This document shows positions 46,529 through 58,815 of a stretch of 64,000 bases of DNA, piece by piece. This DNA is from Burhinus oedicnemus (lineage: Eukaryota; Chordata; Aves; Charadriiformes; Burhinidae). The notes beneath the pieces were generated by a model that saw nothing but the letters and a program-made list of their open reading frames with translations, searched no databases and was not told the DNA's origin. The first letter of the stretch is position 1. Each line of letters opens with the position of its first letter. Both the position numbers and the translations under genes were made by a program. The stretch covers positions 422,077 to 486,076 of the forward strand of contig VFFE01007583.1 of assembly GCA_008921705.1 (NCBI GenBank), in the 5' to 3' direction.

Positions 46529-48569
46529 GTGGCTGAGTGAATTGCCACTTTTGTTTGCATGCTCTACATAGTGATCACAGACTGAATCAGCCGGCAAATA
46601 TGAACGGCCCCTTTGCTTTCCAAGCAACTCACCGGCTAAAGTAACTTATACAGTGCCACTGTTTTATGGATAAACAGGTGACAGTTCCTCATCCCGTCAG
46701 TATGGAGCTCTGACAATCACTAAGTTCACATTTTGAAGAGGGATGGAGAAACTCTTTCAGTGAATTGCGTGGGACTTTCAAAGCATAAACAGAGCTTAAA
46801 TGAGGACAAGGACACTTCTTTATTACGTCTCTTTTTCATGGTTAATGCAACTCCTGGTAAGTTCAGAGCCTGTAAGAGTGCAGGTTTTTTTCCATACACT
46901 TCGCAAAGCAGGTTTCCTCCAGCAAAGTCAAACAGTATGTGCCAAGCAGACAATGCCTTCCCACTTTGTCCTTCAAGATGTACTGTGCCTAATTTCCCGC
47001 ACACGGCATGGCAGTGTTAAAAATACAGTCAGGAATTATGTATTAGAGCTTGCATTCTGCTACATGCTCTCTACTGGGACTGTCTGAGGGTCTGAGCTTT
47101 AATAGGGCTCAACAACTTGAGCACTCATTAAATCAGAGGGGGCTGAGGGTGCTCAGAGAAGGGGGAGGAGGAGAACGGGGAAGCAGAGAACAGATGAAAT
47201 CACAAAAGGTTCAGGCATGCTTGGGATAAACTTTTAGATTTTGTGCCCCACACTCAGTCTCCTTTTCTATCACCATCTGGGAACATAAGATGAAATCAGA
47301 GCCCCTACCGGGAGAGCTAGAATGATGGTGTCGACTTGTGCTGATCTGTGCAAGAAGCCAAACAAGGTGGGAATCACATGCTCCGATTCAGGACCCAAAG
47401 GGTGTGTATGCCTCATGTGAAAGGAGAGAAGAGACAAAAGAGCCTTTTAAAGGAATACTTTAGGTCTGTTCAGGACTAAGCTTTGGTTCATTATTTGAAG
47501 CAAATCTTGTGAAGCAGATAAATTATAGACAGTAAGACTAATGCTATAATGATTATTACTGTCAAAGGCAACTAACTCCTTCGGATTCCCATGAAAATCC
47601 CTGTAACTCTGCATGTTGCACTGACAGAGCGGAGTAAGGGCTCTGACTAGTACAGGAAGAAAAAGCTCCCACCATTTTCATGCTTCATCTATGGTTTCCA
47701 TAGCAGATTTGGCAACATCTCAAACCCTCCTCAGCCCTATACCTATTATCAGTTACGTTATGTTACAGTGCTGCATTTTAATTGCTGTGTTTTCTGAGAC
47801 AGAGGGAGCTGAATCTAAATATATCTCAAGCGCCAGCAGTGATATTTAGCACAGCTACTGTAATTAAGTATTCAGCCACCGCCAACAAATAAAATTCTCA
47901 CTTGAGCAAATAGGTTCTCTGAAAAACACCTGAATGTTTGACAAAATTCCATCTTCTGTTATTTTAATACCATTAGGAGGCCTTGGCTTTCTTGATTGGT
48001 GGGGCATGCATCTAAACTGCCAAGAAATTACCCATTTTCAATTACAGCTCTTTTCCTTTTATGAATGCAGACACTGACAGCTCTAACAAAGATGCTCAGC
48101 TAGGAACCTTTTTCTCCTTTAAGAGAAATGAAATATTGCTGAGTTAAAACCACTAATTACAGTTTATAATAACAATACTTCCTGGAAAAAAAATTAAACT
48201 ATACTTAACTGCTGGTTCTTTTTCTTTAAACTAGGGGTTTGGCTACAGCCTGATGGTTAACTACTTGCAAAAATCTTCTCAACTGGTACAGTCTAGCCAG
48301 TAGATTCCAGAGAAAAAAAATACCCCTCTTCCGCAGTATAGACTTATTTTTCTGTTGTATCATTTGCTTTGTGTTTCTAGTGCAAAACTTAATGTATGCA
48401 ATAGGAAGCAAAGAATTTGAATAAAGATCACCGGAAAAAATTGCGACGTACATCCTTCACTTTGAGTATTTCAGAAAACTGTTGGAATTTTTGCTAGCCC
48501 ATATGGGATACTTTAGAAAGGGGAAAATCACCAGGTAAAATGCTTAGGCTGGAGTAAACTGTTGCAACT

Positions 48570-48597
48570 GCAGAGATCTATATATCCAGATCTCTGC
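48570..48597. repeat. Short hairpin, 10-bp perfect arms
   Basis: GCAGAGATCT (48570-48579) and AGATCTCTGC (48588-48597) are perfect inverted copies around the 8-nt loop ATATATCC. The stem does not extend further on either side. Confidence 0.9.
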
Positions 48598-49552
48598 TTT
48601 TCTATCCAAGTCCATGTGTCCCTGTTTTCTCCTGAAGTGTTCTCTCCTCCAAGGGAGGGACCGTAAAGTTTTTCTCACTCCCTTTTCCCTCAGAAAATGT
48701 CTGAGCATGGCTTGCATTTGAGAATACTGAGAGATGGAGATTCTCTCGCAAGAATTTTCAAATTATCGAGTTTTATGCTCCTGGGATTGAAAGAGATGCT
48801 GGAGGCAGAGACACGCACACACAGAGATGCAACAACTGGGCTTTTCAACCCAATGGGAGTTAATGGGGCAGTGGATGGCACTGGAGCATTTGTCTCCTAT
48901 GGGTTATTTTGCTAATTCTTTCCGATGACTTGCACCAAAGATCAGGAGGACAAACTGAACACTATAAATGGCATTAAAACTAAGCCAGGAGTACTGACCC
49001 AGAAGGACAGTTCCTGAATGAAAGCACTCTCTCATTTAAATGATAGCTACACAAACCATGCAGGAAACACTGAGCCTGATCAGAGAAATGAAGGTGAGAA
49101 TATTTATTTACCTTTCTTATAACCACCTTTTTACTTTTCCCATGGGAAATAGCAATCTAAAACTGACTACAAACCCACAATATTTATCAGGTAAAGGAAT
49201 CTTCAGAAAAATCTGCCTTGTGATGATCCACGGACCAGCTCCTGCTATTCTTAATCCCTTGAGATTTTGTGTGTATTGGCACTGAAATCAATGAATACAG
49301 AATGGGGCAAAGTCTCAATGATCACAGACAGTCTGGAAACATACTCCAAATTATTCAGATCTTACCCCAAAATTTAACTGTATTTATTGTCACATGAGAA
49401 GACATGTCTTTGTAGCTTCCTACAAGATGTTAAAATGGAAGGATTGAAATGAGAGCATTTTTGATCACCAATGTTATTTTAACAACTCAAAATACAAATC
49501 CAGAATCCTCTTCTGGGTATTTTAGTGGCACACACATTTTCTTAATGCAGAT

Positions 49553-50503
49553 ACTGTGTCTTCATCAATGACATAGACAGTGGGATCAAGTGCACCCTCA
49601 GCAAGCTTGCTGACGACACCAAGCTGAGTGGTGCGGCTGACACGCCTGAGGGACAGGATGCCCTCCAGAGGGACCCGGCAGAGCTCAAGAAGTGGGCCTG
49701 TGTGAACCTCATGAGATTCAACAAGGCCAAGTACAATGTCCTGCACCTGGGTCAGGGCAACCCCCAGTATCAATACAAGCTGAGGGATGAAGGGATTTTA
49801 GAGCAGCCCTGACAAGAAGGACTTGCAAGTACTGGTGGATGAAAAGCTGGACATGACCCGGCAATGTGTGCTTGCAGCCCAGAAGGCCAACCATATCCTG
49901 GTCAGCATCAAAAGAAGCATGGCTGGCAGGTTCGAGGGAGGTGATTGTCCCCCTCTACTCTGCTCTCTGGTGAGACCCCACCTGTATTACTTCATCCAGC
50001 TCTGGAGTCCCAACATAAGAAGGATATGGACCTGTTGGAATGAGCCCAGAGGAGGGCCACAAAGATGATCAGAGGAATGGAGCACTGCTCCTATGAAGAC
50101 AGGCTGAGAGAGTTGGGGTTGTTCAGTCTGGAGAAAAGAAAGCTACAGCGACATCTTATTGCAGCCTTTCAGTACTCAAAGGGGGCTTTGTAAGAAAGAC
50201 GGGGACAAACTTTTTAGCAGGGGCTGTTGCAATAGGACAAGGGGTAATGGTTTTAAACTAAAAGAGGGCAGATTTATACTAGATATAAGGAAGAAATTTT
50301 TTATGATGAGTGTGGTGAAACACTGGAACAGGTTGCCCAGGGGGGTGGTAGATGCCCCATCCCTGTAAACATTAAAATTCAGGTTGGACGGGGCTCTGAG
50401 CAACCTGATGTAGTTGAAGATGTTCCTGCTCATTGCAGGGGAAGTTTGACTAGATGAGCTTTAAAGGTCCCTTCCAACCCAAACTATTCTATGATTCTAT
50501 GAT
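49553..50503 (+). mobile_element. CR1 LINE, 5'-truncated, with RT C-terminal half
   Basis: From 49561 the frame reads [15 protein letters not shown] and then LADDTKLSG, the CR1 reverse-transcriptase palm motif. The catalytic Ala-Asp-Asp box lies at 49609-49617. The match continues through [38 protein letters not shown] and later HWNRLPRGVVDAPSL. The element ends at 50503 with the CR1 tail ATTCTATGATTCTATGAT. Frameshifts occur near 49800 and again near 50025-50040, and stops follow, so no functional enzyme is encoded. Length is about 950 bp of the roughly 4.5-kb full element. The orientation is opposite to the copy at 19362-19625. Confidence 0.95.
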
Positions 50504-53500
50504 ATTTAAAACATTCTATCCCAGTATATCCAGTCTAACGAAGTATTAAAAAGGAAGATTCGGTTGAGTATACTTTAATACTCAATTAGATGGAACATAC
50601 TGGCATGTAATGTTTTAAACAAGTGGCAAAATTAAGCCAAAACAGAGAAATCATGTTGCAGCTCCTACTCAAGCTGAGGCTCACCCTGAAATCAGCTGCT
50701 CAAGAAGCGAAAAATTTGTCCCAGTGAGAAACAAAAAATTCAGTGCTAATCATAGGCATGTTGTCATCTCAAAACATGTGAGGTTACTTAATTCTATTTC
50801 TACTGAAAGCCCACACCTACAACTGCTGAAGTACAGAAATAAAACTGCTGAGTTTCAAAAGGGCAAGTCATGAGATACTAGCAAACCATTTAGTGTTTAA
50901 TTCAGTAATTCGGTCAAGTTTGCAGAAAGAAATCAAAAGACCAATGCCAGTGGCATTGTAAGCACAGTAATTTTTACTACCTGATCCAGATCTTTCAATC
51001 TGTGTTCAAGAACAGGCAGAAATCTGACATCTCCTCTGGATCTAGGAGAAAGCTTCAAAGTCTAATGCCAAGGATCACATTTCTGAGTCTGCTTCTCTCA
51101 GATGTTCAGCGAAGTCCCACACCCGTACCTGTCTCTCACTCTCTCTTTACACCTCTTTCATGTTGGTTTCTTCTACTTGTCTCGGACTTGGTTGAAAAGA
51201 TGTGCCCCTCTGGCTGCAACACAAGACACGAGGGTTCAGAAAAGCTCCCATGTCCTGTGTTGTAGCCGGAGGTCTCACAATATTTAGAGCAAACCTTCTG
51301 GAGTGCAGGCTCCTTTCGCAGGCAGAGCTCTTTTCCTGCAATTTTGAATTCAACCTATGTGTGAATCTGTGAAAGAGAAGCGAAGAAGAATGAAAATCAG
51401 GTGCTTGTGGACAGCATGCAGATAACACTGTGTGCTATTGCTACTGTCAACATTGCAAATGGAAAAATGACCCAAGTAGCTGCCAACCTGGGGCAGAAAG
51501 GTCAAGTTCAGACCCGGAGTTAAAAGCTGCCATTCAGTTGACCTCAGCAAAGACACGCCACCTCACAGTAGTTTGAATTAGCCCTACTACCTTTCCAGCA
51601 CGATCTCCAGAATTTGAAGACTGAAAGCATGTCTTTCGCAACTTTGCCAGCACCTATTCTTTCAATGGCAGATAAAGCTAAGCAAATAATTAGCAACTAA
51701 TCATGTATAAACAAATTCTGCCTTTTGTTTCTTGTTTGCAAATTGCCCTTACACGGATCACAACATTCCAAATTTATTATGCAGAATTATTTATGAATGC
51801 CTTCATACCTAATAATTCCAGGTCTGCAGATCACTCGTAAAGAGTTGTAACATTTGCAAATCACACTGCATTTCTTAATTATATAAGCCATGTAAAACTT
51901 ATTCCTGATGAGGTTAGTTGTCTAATTAACTAACTGACACTGTGGATATGCAGCTCAAGAAATCATTTTCGGTAAGCATTCAAACTTCTGCATTTAAAAT
52001 GGGCACTGCTGAGAATAGTTTCTGCTAATAAAGCTCGGTGCCAAATATCCACAGAAAACAACCCCTAGAAATGGTTCAAAGAGTTAAATTGAAATTCACT
52101 TATGAATCCAAGCAGATATTCACAGGACAGCATGTTTTTTTACTGCTTGCTCAACTCAAGTCATAAATTAATTCTAACAAAAATGTTCAGAGCTGTTGTT
52201 GAATTTCTTATGAGCACAGTATTTACTTGTATGTGTTCTTTTCCTTGTGGACTTACAATTCATTCCCAACTGAAATGCTTTGAGAAGCAGAGCTTGGAAA
52301 GACTTTTTTTTTTTTACAAATGTCAATCCAGTACAGTACATTGCTGTGCATTAAAATAAAGATCAGTAATTTGGAGCCAGCTATACAAGACAAGATTATT
52401 GCTATCTCTGTTCAAAATATCTTTGGCAGATTTATTGCTTTTTTGTCCCTGACTCTCTACATATCACTTTTATGCTGTCGCTACTTTGTTTGGTACTTTT
52501 GCTTCTCCAAACAAACTCGAAGAAGCGGGAGAGGAAATGAAGTGTACTTAGCTACTATTTTTATGAAGGTGACCCACTGAATGCCTGTTCAGGCACTTCG
52601 ATGATAAGTACTCACATTAATAGAATTTAGTAAATTACATCAGCTGTTTGCTCTAAAATGTGTAACTTCTGTTCAAAAGATTTCTAAATTTTTTTTTAAC
52701 TTTCCTATCTACTTCAAATAAAACTCACAGCTATCAGCTTTGTTCATTTCCAGACTTATCTCACATGGAATAAAGTACAGTTCAACCAGTCACAGCTCAG
52801 ATTAGGCAAAGGACAAAGCTATGAAATAAAAGGTCTTTCCATATGAGCACATCAAAAGGAATGCCATCAGTATTTTTGACAATAACACGGCTCTTAAGGT
52901 TGTCTAATGATGAGTGCAACAACAGTTTTCAGCCATTAGTCTGCAACTTGAAGAACCCTCAAATCTTTTTGTGCATGTATTCTGAGATTTTTGCAATGAA
53001 TGATATAGTTTATCTAGAAATCAGTTATTTCCAGCCACTTGCCTTTCTTATCTTAGCTGCATAGTAAAAAAACCCCAACCATTTTTACATTCAGTGTGAA
53101 GAAAAAAATCATGCCAAGCTCCATCTGTCTTACCAATTCCCTAAACTGTGCCTGTATAGGCACTAAAAGGAAATCAAAACACAGAGTACTAGAAACTTGG
53201 GACCCAGAATTAATCTGCTTTTTACAGAAAAATTATGTTCAGATAAAGCTAAAAGATTCACTCCATCCCCATTACAGCAAGGAAATTCAAGGTTAGAGCT
53301 GAAATTGCATCCTTAAAGATTTGCTGATGCCCTGTGGAAAAAGCATGAAAATCATCTGGGTTACAGAAGATTCTGTTTAATTAGTCTATATTTCCTTCTT
53401 TTGTGTCTCCTCATTTTTGTTCACTGAAGGCATTTTGAAGAGAAGTTACCCTGAGTTCACAAGCCTCTCTGGAACGGTCTCCCTGAGACTTCTCAAATAG

Positions 53501-54980
53501 GAAGCAGGATGCATTAGCACTGCAACTTGCTCTATACAATGCATCCTTTTACCTGTTTTATACTACCAACAGGGGTAAGTCAATTTATGGATAAATGGGA
53601 AACCTGTTCATTCCTCAGGATTCATTTCCCTAGTCTGACACTACAATCATCTTTCACTCCATGGCTATAAACTTTGAGTCATGATGAATACTGATGGGAT
53701 GGAGGGCGAGGGAGAGATTTGCAAATCGCCTCTTGTGTGGTGTTTCACTCCCCTCTCCCCTAACACGAGTGGGAAGCTGGTACGGCAAGCTCCAGTAAAT
53801 GATCATTGAAATTTGCCCTCTCAGCTGAGCTGGTCAGCATAATCTTCACAGTGAGCCGTTTGAGAACAATCAGTGGCAGTATCATTAGCCAAACAGTCAG
53901 TACTTCTATGGTTTGCATAAGGAGCAAGAACAGATATAATGTGCTCATATGACTGTAGAGGTGTCCAAGGATCCTCCCTCAGGGTGAGGAGCTGCCATTC
54001 CAGATCCGGCCATCAAATCAAACCTCTAAACTGGAGCTCTGAGAGGAATTCTGTCTCCCACCACCAAATCCACCCTTAAAATCTGGTGGTGTGGCTGGAC
54101 CCAAAATGGGAAGGGGGTTATTTTCCAGTTCCAGAAACACATCACAAGGATACTGAAGCCACAGAATGTGAATTTGAACCTGAGCCAGGGTGATTTGTCC
54201 TCATCATCAAGACATTAAATGTAAACTAGCACTTTCCTTTGGATCTGGATACTGCCTTCTCTGCCCATTACTATTATTAGTTAAGGGAGACATTTCTTGC
54301 CACTGTTGGCATCAATGTGCTTTTCCAGACCCCTTTCTTTGTTGCAATTTTTGAGTTTGTGACAAATACCCTTTTGTTCTTCTAATTAAATTTCACATCT
54401 GTTCCACACCAGTTCACTTTATTCTTTGGAGAGGACAGTCTTGCTGGGGCACACTAAAAATTTCAGTCATTTTATAGAAAATAAATGTGAGTATGTGTTA
54501 CAATTTACCTAACCACTGTGAATTAATTTGGTGTTTAAGGTGACACTGTACTAATTACATATTAGCACATTAACGTAGCTGCAGGCTGTAATAATTTCCC
54601 TTTGAATGAACAGTGCACACATCCAGCAAAGTCCTCAAGAACTGTTTCAGAATGCAAGAAAGCAATAATCAATTCTCTTGTTGCTCCTACTTCAATATAG
54701 AGTGAAGAACTGTCTAACTTTATTTTTAAGAACATCAATCTCTGTTTATTATTAGTAAAACATTTTTGACAAACTCTGCCCTTGCATGAACACAAACCCT
54801 TGTTGTACTCAATAGGTACGCATCACCTCAGGCAGAATTTGGCCCTCGGTGACCTTAAGCTCTCCACGAGCCCAATCTTCTTCCAATCTGTATTCACTGT
54901 GGGATTTCCCTCATTCCAGACTCCAAAGCCTTATAACCATGCAACTCGGGACAAGGCCTCTGCGGGACATGTGGCAGTTC
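50504..54980. other. Unassigned noncoding stretch
   Basis: No gene was recognised. 51640-51960 is AT-rich and unique, with many TAATTA-type strings (e.g. AATAATTAGCAACTAATCAT), and is a candidate conserved noncoding element. A minus-strand 62-codon frame at 53760-53948 is strongly hydrophobic at its N-terminus but has no other support. A repeat-like phrase, CAGGCAGAATTTGGCCCT, occurs near 54831. Confidence 0.5.
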
Positions 54981-55700
54981 TGCTGTGACATGGTCACGCA
55001 CAAGCATTTATCAACAGTGACTGTTAAACTTTAACTAGCATAATTTGAGAGAGCGAGAGGCAAGGAATTTACTTTTAAACACGGAAAGCTTTATACGATA
55101 TTTTCTGAATTAAAGACTGCGATTTGAAATAATCCTGTAAATTGAAAATCTATATCTGATGTGGCTGAAGGGGGACATCTAGACCTAACTGTCTTAAATA
55201 TAGATTTTAAATCAATATGAGTAGTTTTGGAGCATTACCGTTCAAGGATTTTGTGCCACCGCTGTTAAAGCATTATTAATTCATGTTCTTATCTTTCTCA
55301 TTTCATAAAGTGTAAGGGTTTTTTTGGTGCAAGTCTATTAATGTAGGAACTATAATCCATCTTTTTCTATTTCGCCTTGGTATTGTCTCCGCAGATCAAA
55401 GTTAGATTATAACCCAGAGTGAATTTCATAAATTATTTTGAATGATTTTACAGAAAAAAAAGGAAAGGAGAAAAAAATGCAGGTTAAAGTCAGAAGCACA
55501 TCACATATCACACAATTTACCAAGAAGCAGTCAAGACTGCTTGAGATAACCTGCTAAAACTCAGCAATAAAAAGTTTGTTTAATTTCTAAAGATGGCAGA
55601 TGTCATAAAAAAAAGAGGCTGATGCAAAAATAAAGCCTCCAGAGTCTGGCAGTTCTGTTCGGATGTCAATAAAAGATAATGTAACCTGTCAAATTTGCAA
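54981..55700. other. AT-rich block with conserved-element character
   Basis: This unique, AT-rich stretch contains many homeodomain-type cores (TATTAATTCATG, ATAAATTATT), TCAATAAAAG-like strings and no simple-repeat texture. It resembles vertebrate conserved noncoding elements. It leads toward a candidate exon at 55893-55959. Conservation cannot be judged from one sequence. Confidence 0.3.
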
Positions 55701-55892
55701 GCATGTTTTATCCAACCGTTGCATTCTACCTTCACCACTCAAGCATTGCCTTCCAGGAAACATCCGCATCTGCCTGATTATCCTAAAGTAATTCTGATGA
55801 AGAGAGCAGGTTGCAAATTAAAAGCATCTTTCTCTTCCCAGTTTTCTCTCTCTCCCCCTCCCCTCACTTTTTTAATCCTTCATTTTTTACAG

Positions 55893-55959
55893 TTCAGCTA
55901 ATTTTTTCTTGAAAGGTTAAGGAGCTAGCAATTATTTCAATGGCTCTTGCAGCTTTAAG
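55893..55959 (+). other. Candidate exon (67 nt), probably noncoding or 5' end of coding
   Basis: The acceptor is the strongest in the window. About 45 bases of nearly pure pyrimidine (TTTTCTCTCTCTCCCCCTCC and on) end in CATTTTTTACAG at 55892. The donor TTTAAG|GTAAGT after 55959 is consensus. All three frames contain stops, so it is not an internal coding exon, but an ATG at 55939 opens a frame (MALAAL) that runs through the donor. It could be an untranslated exon with a late start codon, or an exon of a noncoding RNA. Confidence 0.33.
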
Positions 55960-56271
55960 GTAAGTGTCTCATCTGGCCTTTATTATAAGGAGCTTCCCTT
56001 CATGCTTTGTACTTGATGTCTCTTGTTGAACACTGAGGTTACTCTAGAGTTGCGGTACAATGGTAACTTGGGAGATGCTGAGTCTTGCTCCTACCAGAGC
56101 ATACAAACCGTGGTATGGAGATGACCTGCAGTTGCCACGGATGGGTTGTCATGCTTCACACTCTGTCGAGCTGGTGTTGCACCACTAGACAAAATACTAA
56201 GGGTTATCACTAGTTTTATGCTGATTTAGATGTATTCCCGTCAGAGAAAGATTTTTTCTTTCCTGTATCCA

Positions 56272-56388
56272 TTATGATTTTCCCAAGCATTTTAATTTGT
56301 CGTCTATTAAGTCAGCCTTCACATTTTTCACCATCAGTTCATACATCGTGACTTTGCAAAGTTTTGGAGGTTGCTTGGCTATTTCCAT
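56272..56388 (-). CDS. Speculative small open frame, 38 aa
   Basis: On the minus strand an ATG with good context (A at -3, G at +4) opens a 38-codon frame, beginning MEIAKQPPKLCKVTMYELMV and ending in KCLGKS. A pyrimidine-rich tract ending in CTCTTTCCAG lies about 15 nt upstream of the ATG, so the frame could be the start of a spliced exon. The composition is charged and protein-like, with no signal peptide or membrane segment. I recognise no family. An open frame this short is common by chance. Confidence 0.12.
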   Translation of the reverse strand: MEIAKQPPKLCKVTMYELMVKNVKADLIDDKLKCLGKS

Positions 56389-57119
56389 TGTATATGTTCA
56401 GTTCTGGAAAGAGGCCCAAAAAAAGCCCACAGTCTCAACAAATCGAGCATTTATTTTGAGGCTTCTGCTGACAGGCCTCATCACTGAACTGAGAAAGTTT
56501 GCATCATATCCCCATGATATCTCTTCTGTTGTTATGCTTGATGGATTCAATCACCCCGGCCACTGTGTTTCTGGAGAATCTGTCCAAATTCTGCATCAAG
56601 CTCCAAAGAAAGTCTGAAAGTTGAAAGATCTGTTGCTTGCTTTCCAGCTGTACAGCAAACATGCACACAGCTATTGCAGGCACCCAGAAGGGTGGAGCAC
56701 TGAGTCAAGGTGAAAATGGTTGTGCTAGTGATCCTCCAGCATCAGTATTTAGCAAATCTGTCCCTGTGCAAGTATTCCCTCCTTAGGCAGAGCTGCTTTA
56801 CGCTGTGAGGGGGCTGCAGTTTATTATTCAGCAGTTTGGGTAGCACAGAGAAAGCCCATGTCTACACACAAAACCACAAGTGAGACAGGCATTAATTCCT
56901 AAACAAAAAGTGCCTCTTCCTAAATCAAGGAAAAGAGAGGGGAAGCTGGCCTAGCACTTCCACTCACCGCAGAAGAAATCCCACAAAACCGCCACTTTCA
57001 CCCCAGGATCAGCATCAGTTTGGGAGAAAGGCCGATGCAAGCTCTGTCTCGTCAGGCAGTGCTGTCCTCCCATGGGCTTGCTCCGTGCGGCTGTGCTCTC
57101 CTCTCTGGGAAGCCACCGG

Positions 57120-57139
57120 CACGTGCCTGCTGCCACGTG
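57120..57139. promoter_or_regulatory. Tandem CACGTG E-boxes
   Basis: Two perfect CACGTG hexamers at 57120-57125 and 57134-57139 are separated by 8 bp in a moderately CpG-containing stretch. Paired E-boxes bind bHLH and bHLH-ZIP factors such as USF, MITF/TFE or CLOCK:BMAL1. The CLOCK tandem arrangement usually has a 6-7 bp spacer, so this is close but not exact. Confidence 0.3.
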
Positions 57140-58389
57140 CGTGCACCCTCCGATGGGGAAGCTGTGGCTTGCACAGTTCAGCCTCCTTTGCCTCCCTGTT
57201 CCTGCAGGGTGAGGATGCACAAGGAGACTGTCATTGTCATTATGACAGGCCATAATTTTTTTTCCACTTCTTATTCAGCCGTGACTCGAGTTGTCCTTCT
57301 CCCACAGAAATGCGCTTGTGTAACAACACCCGCATCCTGCTTCTGCACACCTAACACTGTCTGTCCACTGCTTTGTGGGTATCAATTTACAAAGGACAGT
57401 TAGGCAGTCAGTTATTAAAACTGATCTAATTAATTAAATGAAATAGCACCAAGGGAAGGCATGTGGCTATAACCGTGGACTGATATAAAAGTCTCATCTA
57501 CTGGTACTCTTCACTGATACCGTGACCCTCAGACAAACGTCTTCACGAGCTGGAGACACGGAGACACGCCACTGAATGTTGCTTCCATGAGAACTGAGCA
57601 GCTGTTACAAACATTTTGCATGGGAGTGGTGCAGCTCACTAGCTTATCTACAGTTATATGGCAAGTGTGGGGCAGAATCAGCAATGAAAATAATTTTATA
57701 AAGCTGGGACTGAGTAGGCATGTAAAAATCCTCTGGAGGTTTTGAGCTGGTGTCCAGAGGGCACCACAAAATAGGGTTGGACATTGCGTGCCTGGTGTGC
57801 CGCACCAACATACACAAACAAGCCTCCAAGGTGCCATCAGCTATGTGCAGCACTTGCCACGTAGCTCCTCCCAGCCAGCCTCCGGATCTGAATTGCAAAT
57901 AAAGCCTGTAAACTCCACCTCCCCAGAAACTGATTTCCATATTCACTGTTAAGCCCCTGTTGGTGTTGTCCGTGGTATGTAATTAAACGTGGTGAATAAT
58001 GGAGCTGATGATGGATTTAGAGATGTCCCAAATTTGCCGGTCTGTAGGTGGTTTTGTCCACTGCTACTTCCTTCCAGTACTAAGTACTGACTATTGCTTC
58101 CAGAATTAAATACTCTATATGAAAAAATTGTTCCCACAGCACAACTGACAGAAATTTCAAATGATATAATAATAATGTACAGTCCATTTGCTGTCTAATG
58201 TATGTGTGGGATTGAATAGCTCTTTGCGATACATTCCCGTCTTGCTAAATTACTCTAACTTCAAACTGAATTGAAGTAGTTAGTTGCCACTACACCATTG
58301 AACTTTGATAGTTGGATCCATTCCAAAACTTGGGACTGCAGCCACTTTTCTTGCAGAAATTCACAAATAAGGGAAAAAGACAAGATTAG

Positions 58390-58410
58390 AAAAAAAAAAA
58401 AAAAAAAAAA
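58390..58410. repeat. A21 homopolymer
   Basis: Twenty-one A residues precede GAAAAAGCTT. It could be the tail of a plus-strand retroposon, but the sequence before it shows no recognisable element. Confidence 0.9.
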
Positions 58411-58782
58411 GAAAAAGCTTATTCCATTCTCTAAGATCTGCTTCGTTCACCAGTCTGGAAAGTGTGATTAGGACTGTGAAATGTGTATCAGCTGGAAATG
58501 TCCCAACAAGGCGGGGCTCTGCTGTGTATGTGTTCCCAGTCTCTTCTTCCACGGCAGTAGTACAGCTACATCTCAGACTGTGGCTGTGTGTTTATCCATG
58601 TACCAGTAGATACATTTAATAACAACAACCCTGATGGTAATTTTTATGTATGCAATGACTTGCTAGCAATGCTATGGCAAACCCACCTGGATACCTGGTA
58701 CCAAATTCAGCGTAACGGCTTCTAACCCCATTAGCTTATGTCCCTCTGTTTTCCATTAGTGTCAGCTATGCTGAACTGCGTG

Positions 58783-58815
58783 GGAACATACCAAATTATG
58801 GAACATACCAAATTA
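58783..58815. repeat. Tandem duplication, 17-bp period
   Basis: GGAACATACCAAATTA occurs at 58783-58798 and again, identical, at 58800-58815. Confidence 0.9.

Larger units (their letters stand above)
43140..49552. other. Unassigned noncoding stretch
   Basis: No gene is called. The two longest open frames of the window lie here (44146-44754 minus, 45132-45755 plus); both lack domains and are treated as chance. Also present are a 16-bp tandem duplication (43428-43458), a CT-repeat tract (45245-45275), two hairpins, paired small exon candidates (45373-45441 and 45530-45587), and AT-rich unique blocks at 46440-46700 and 47750-48010. Confidence 0.5.

Noticed and set aside
53760..53948. 62-codon minus-strand frame with a strongly hydrophobic N-terminus
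   Set aside because: The hydrophobicity is confined to one T-rich stretch. There is no downstream domain or splice evidence.
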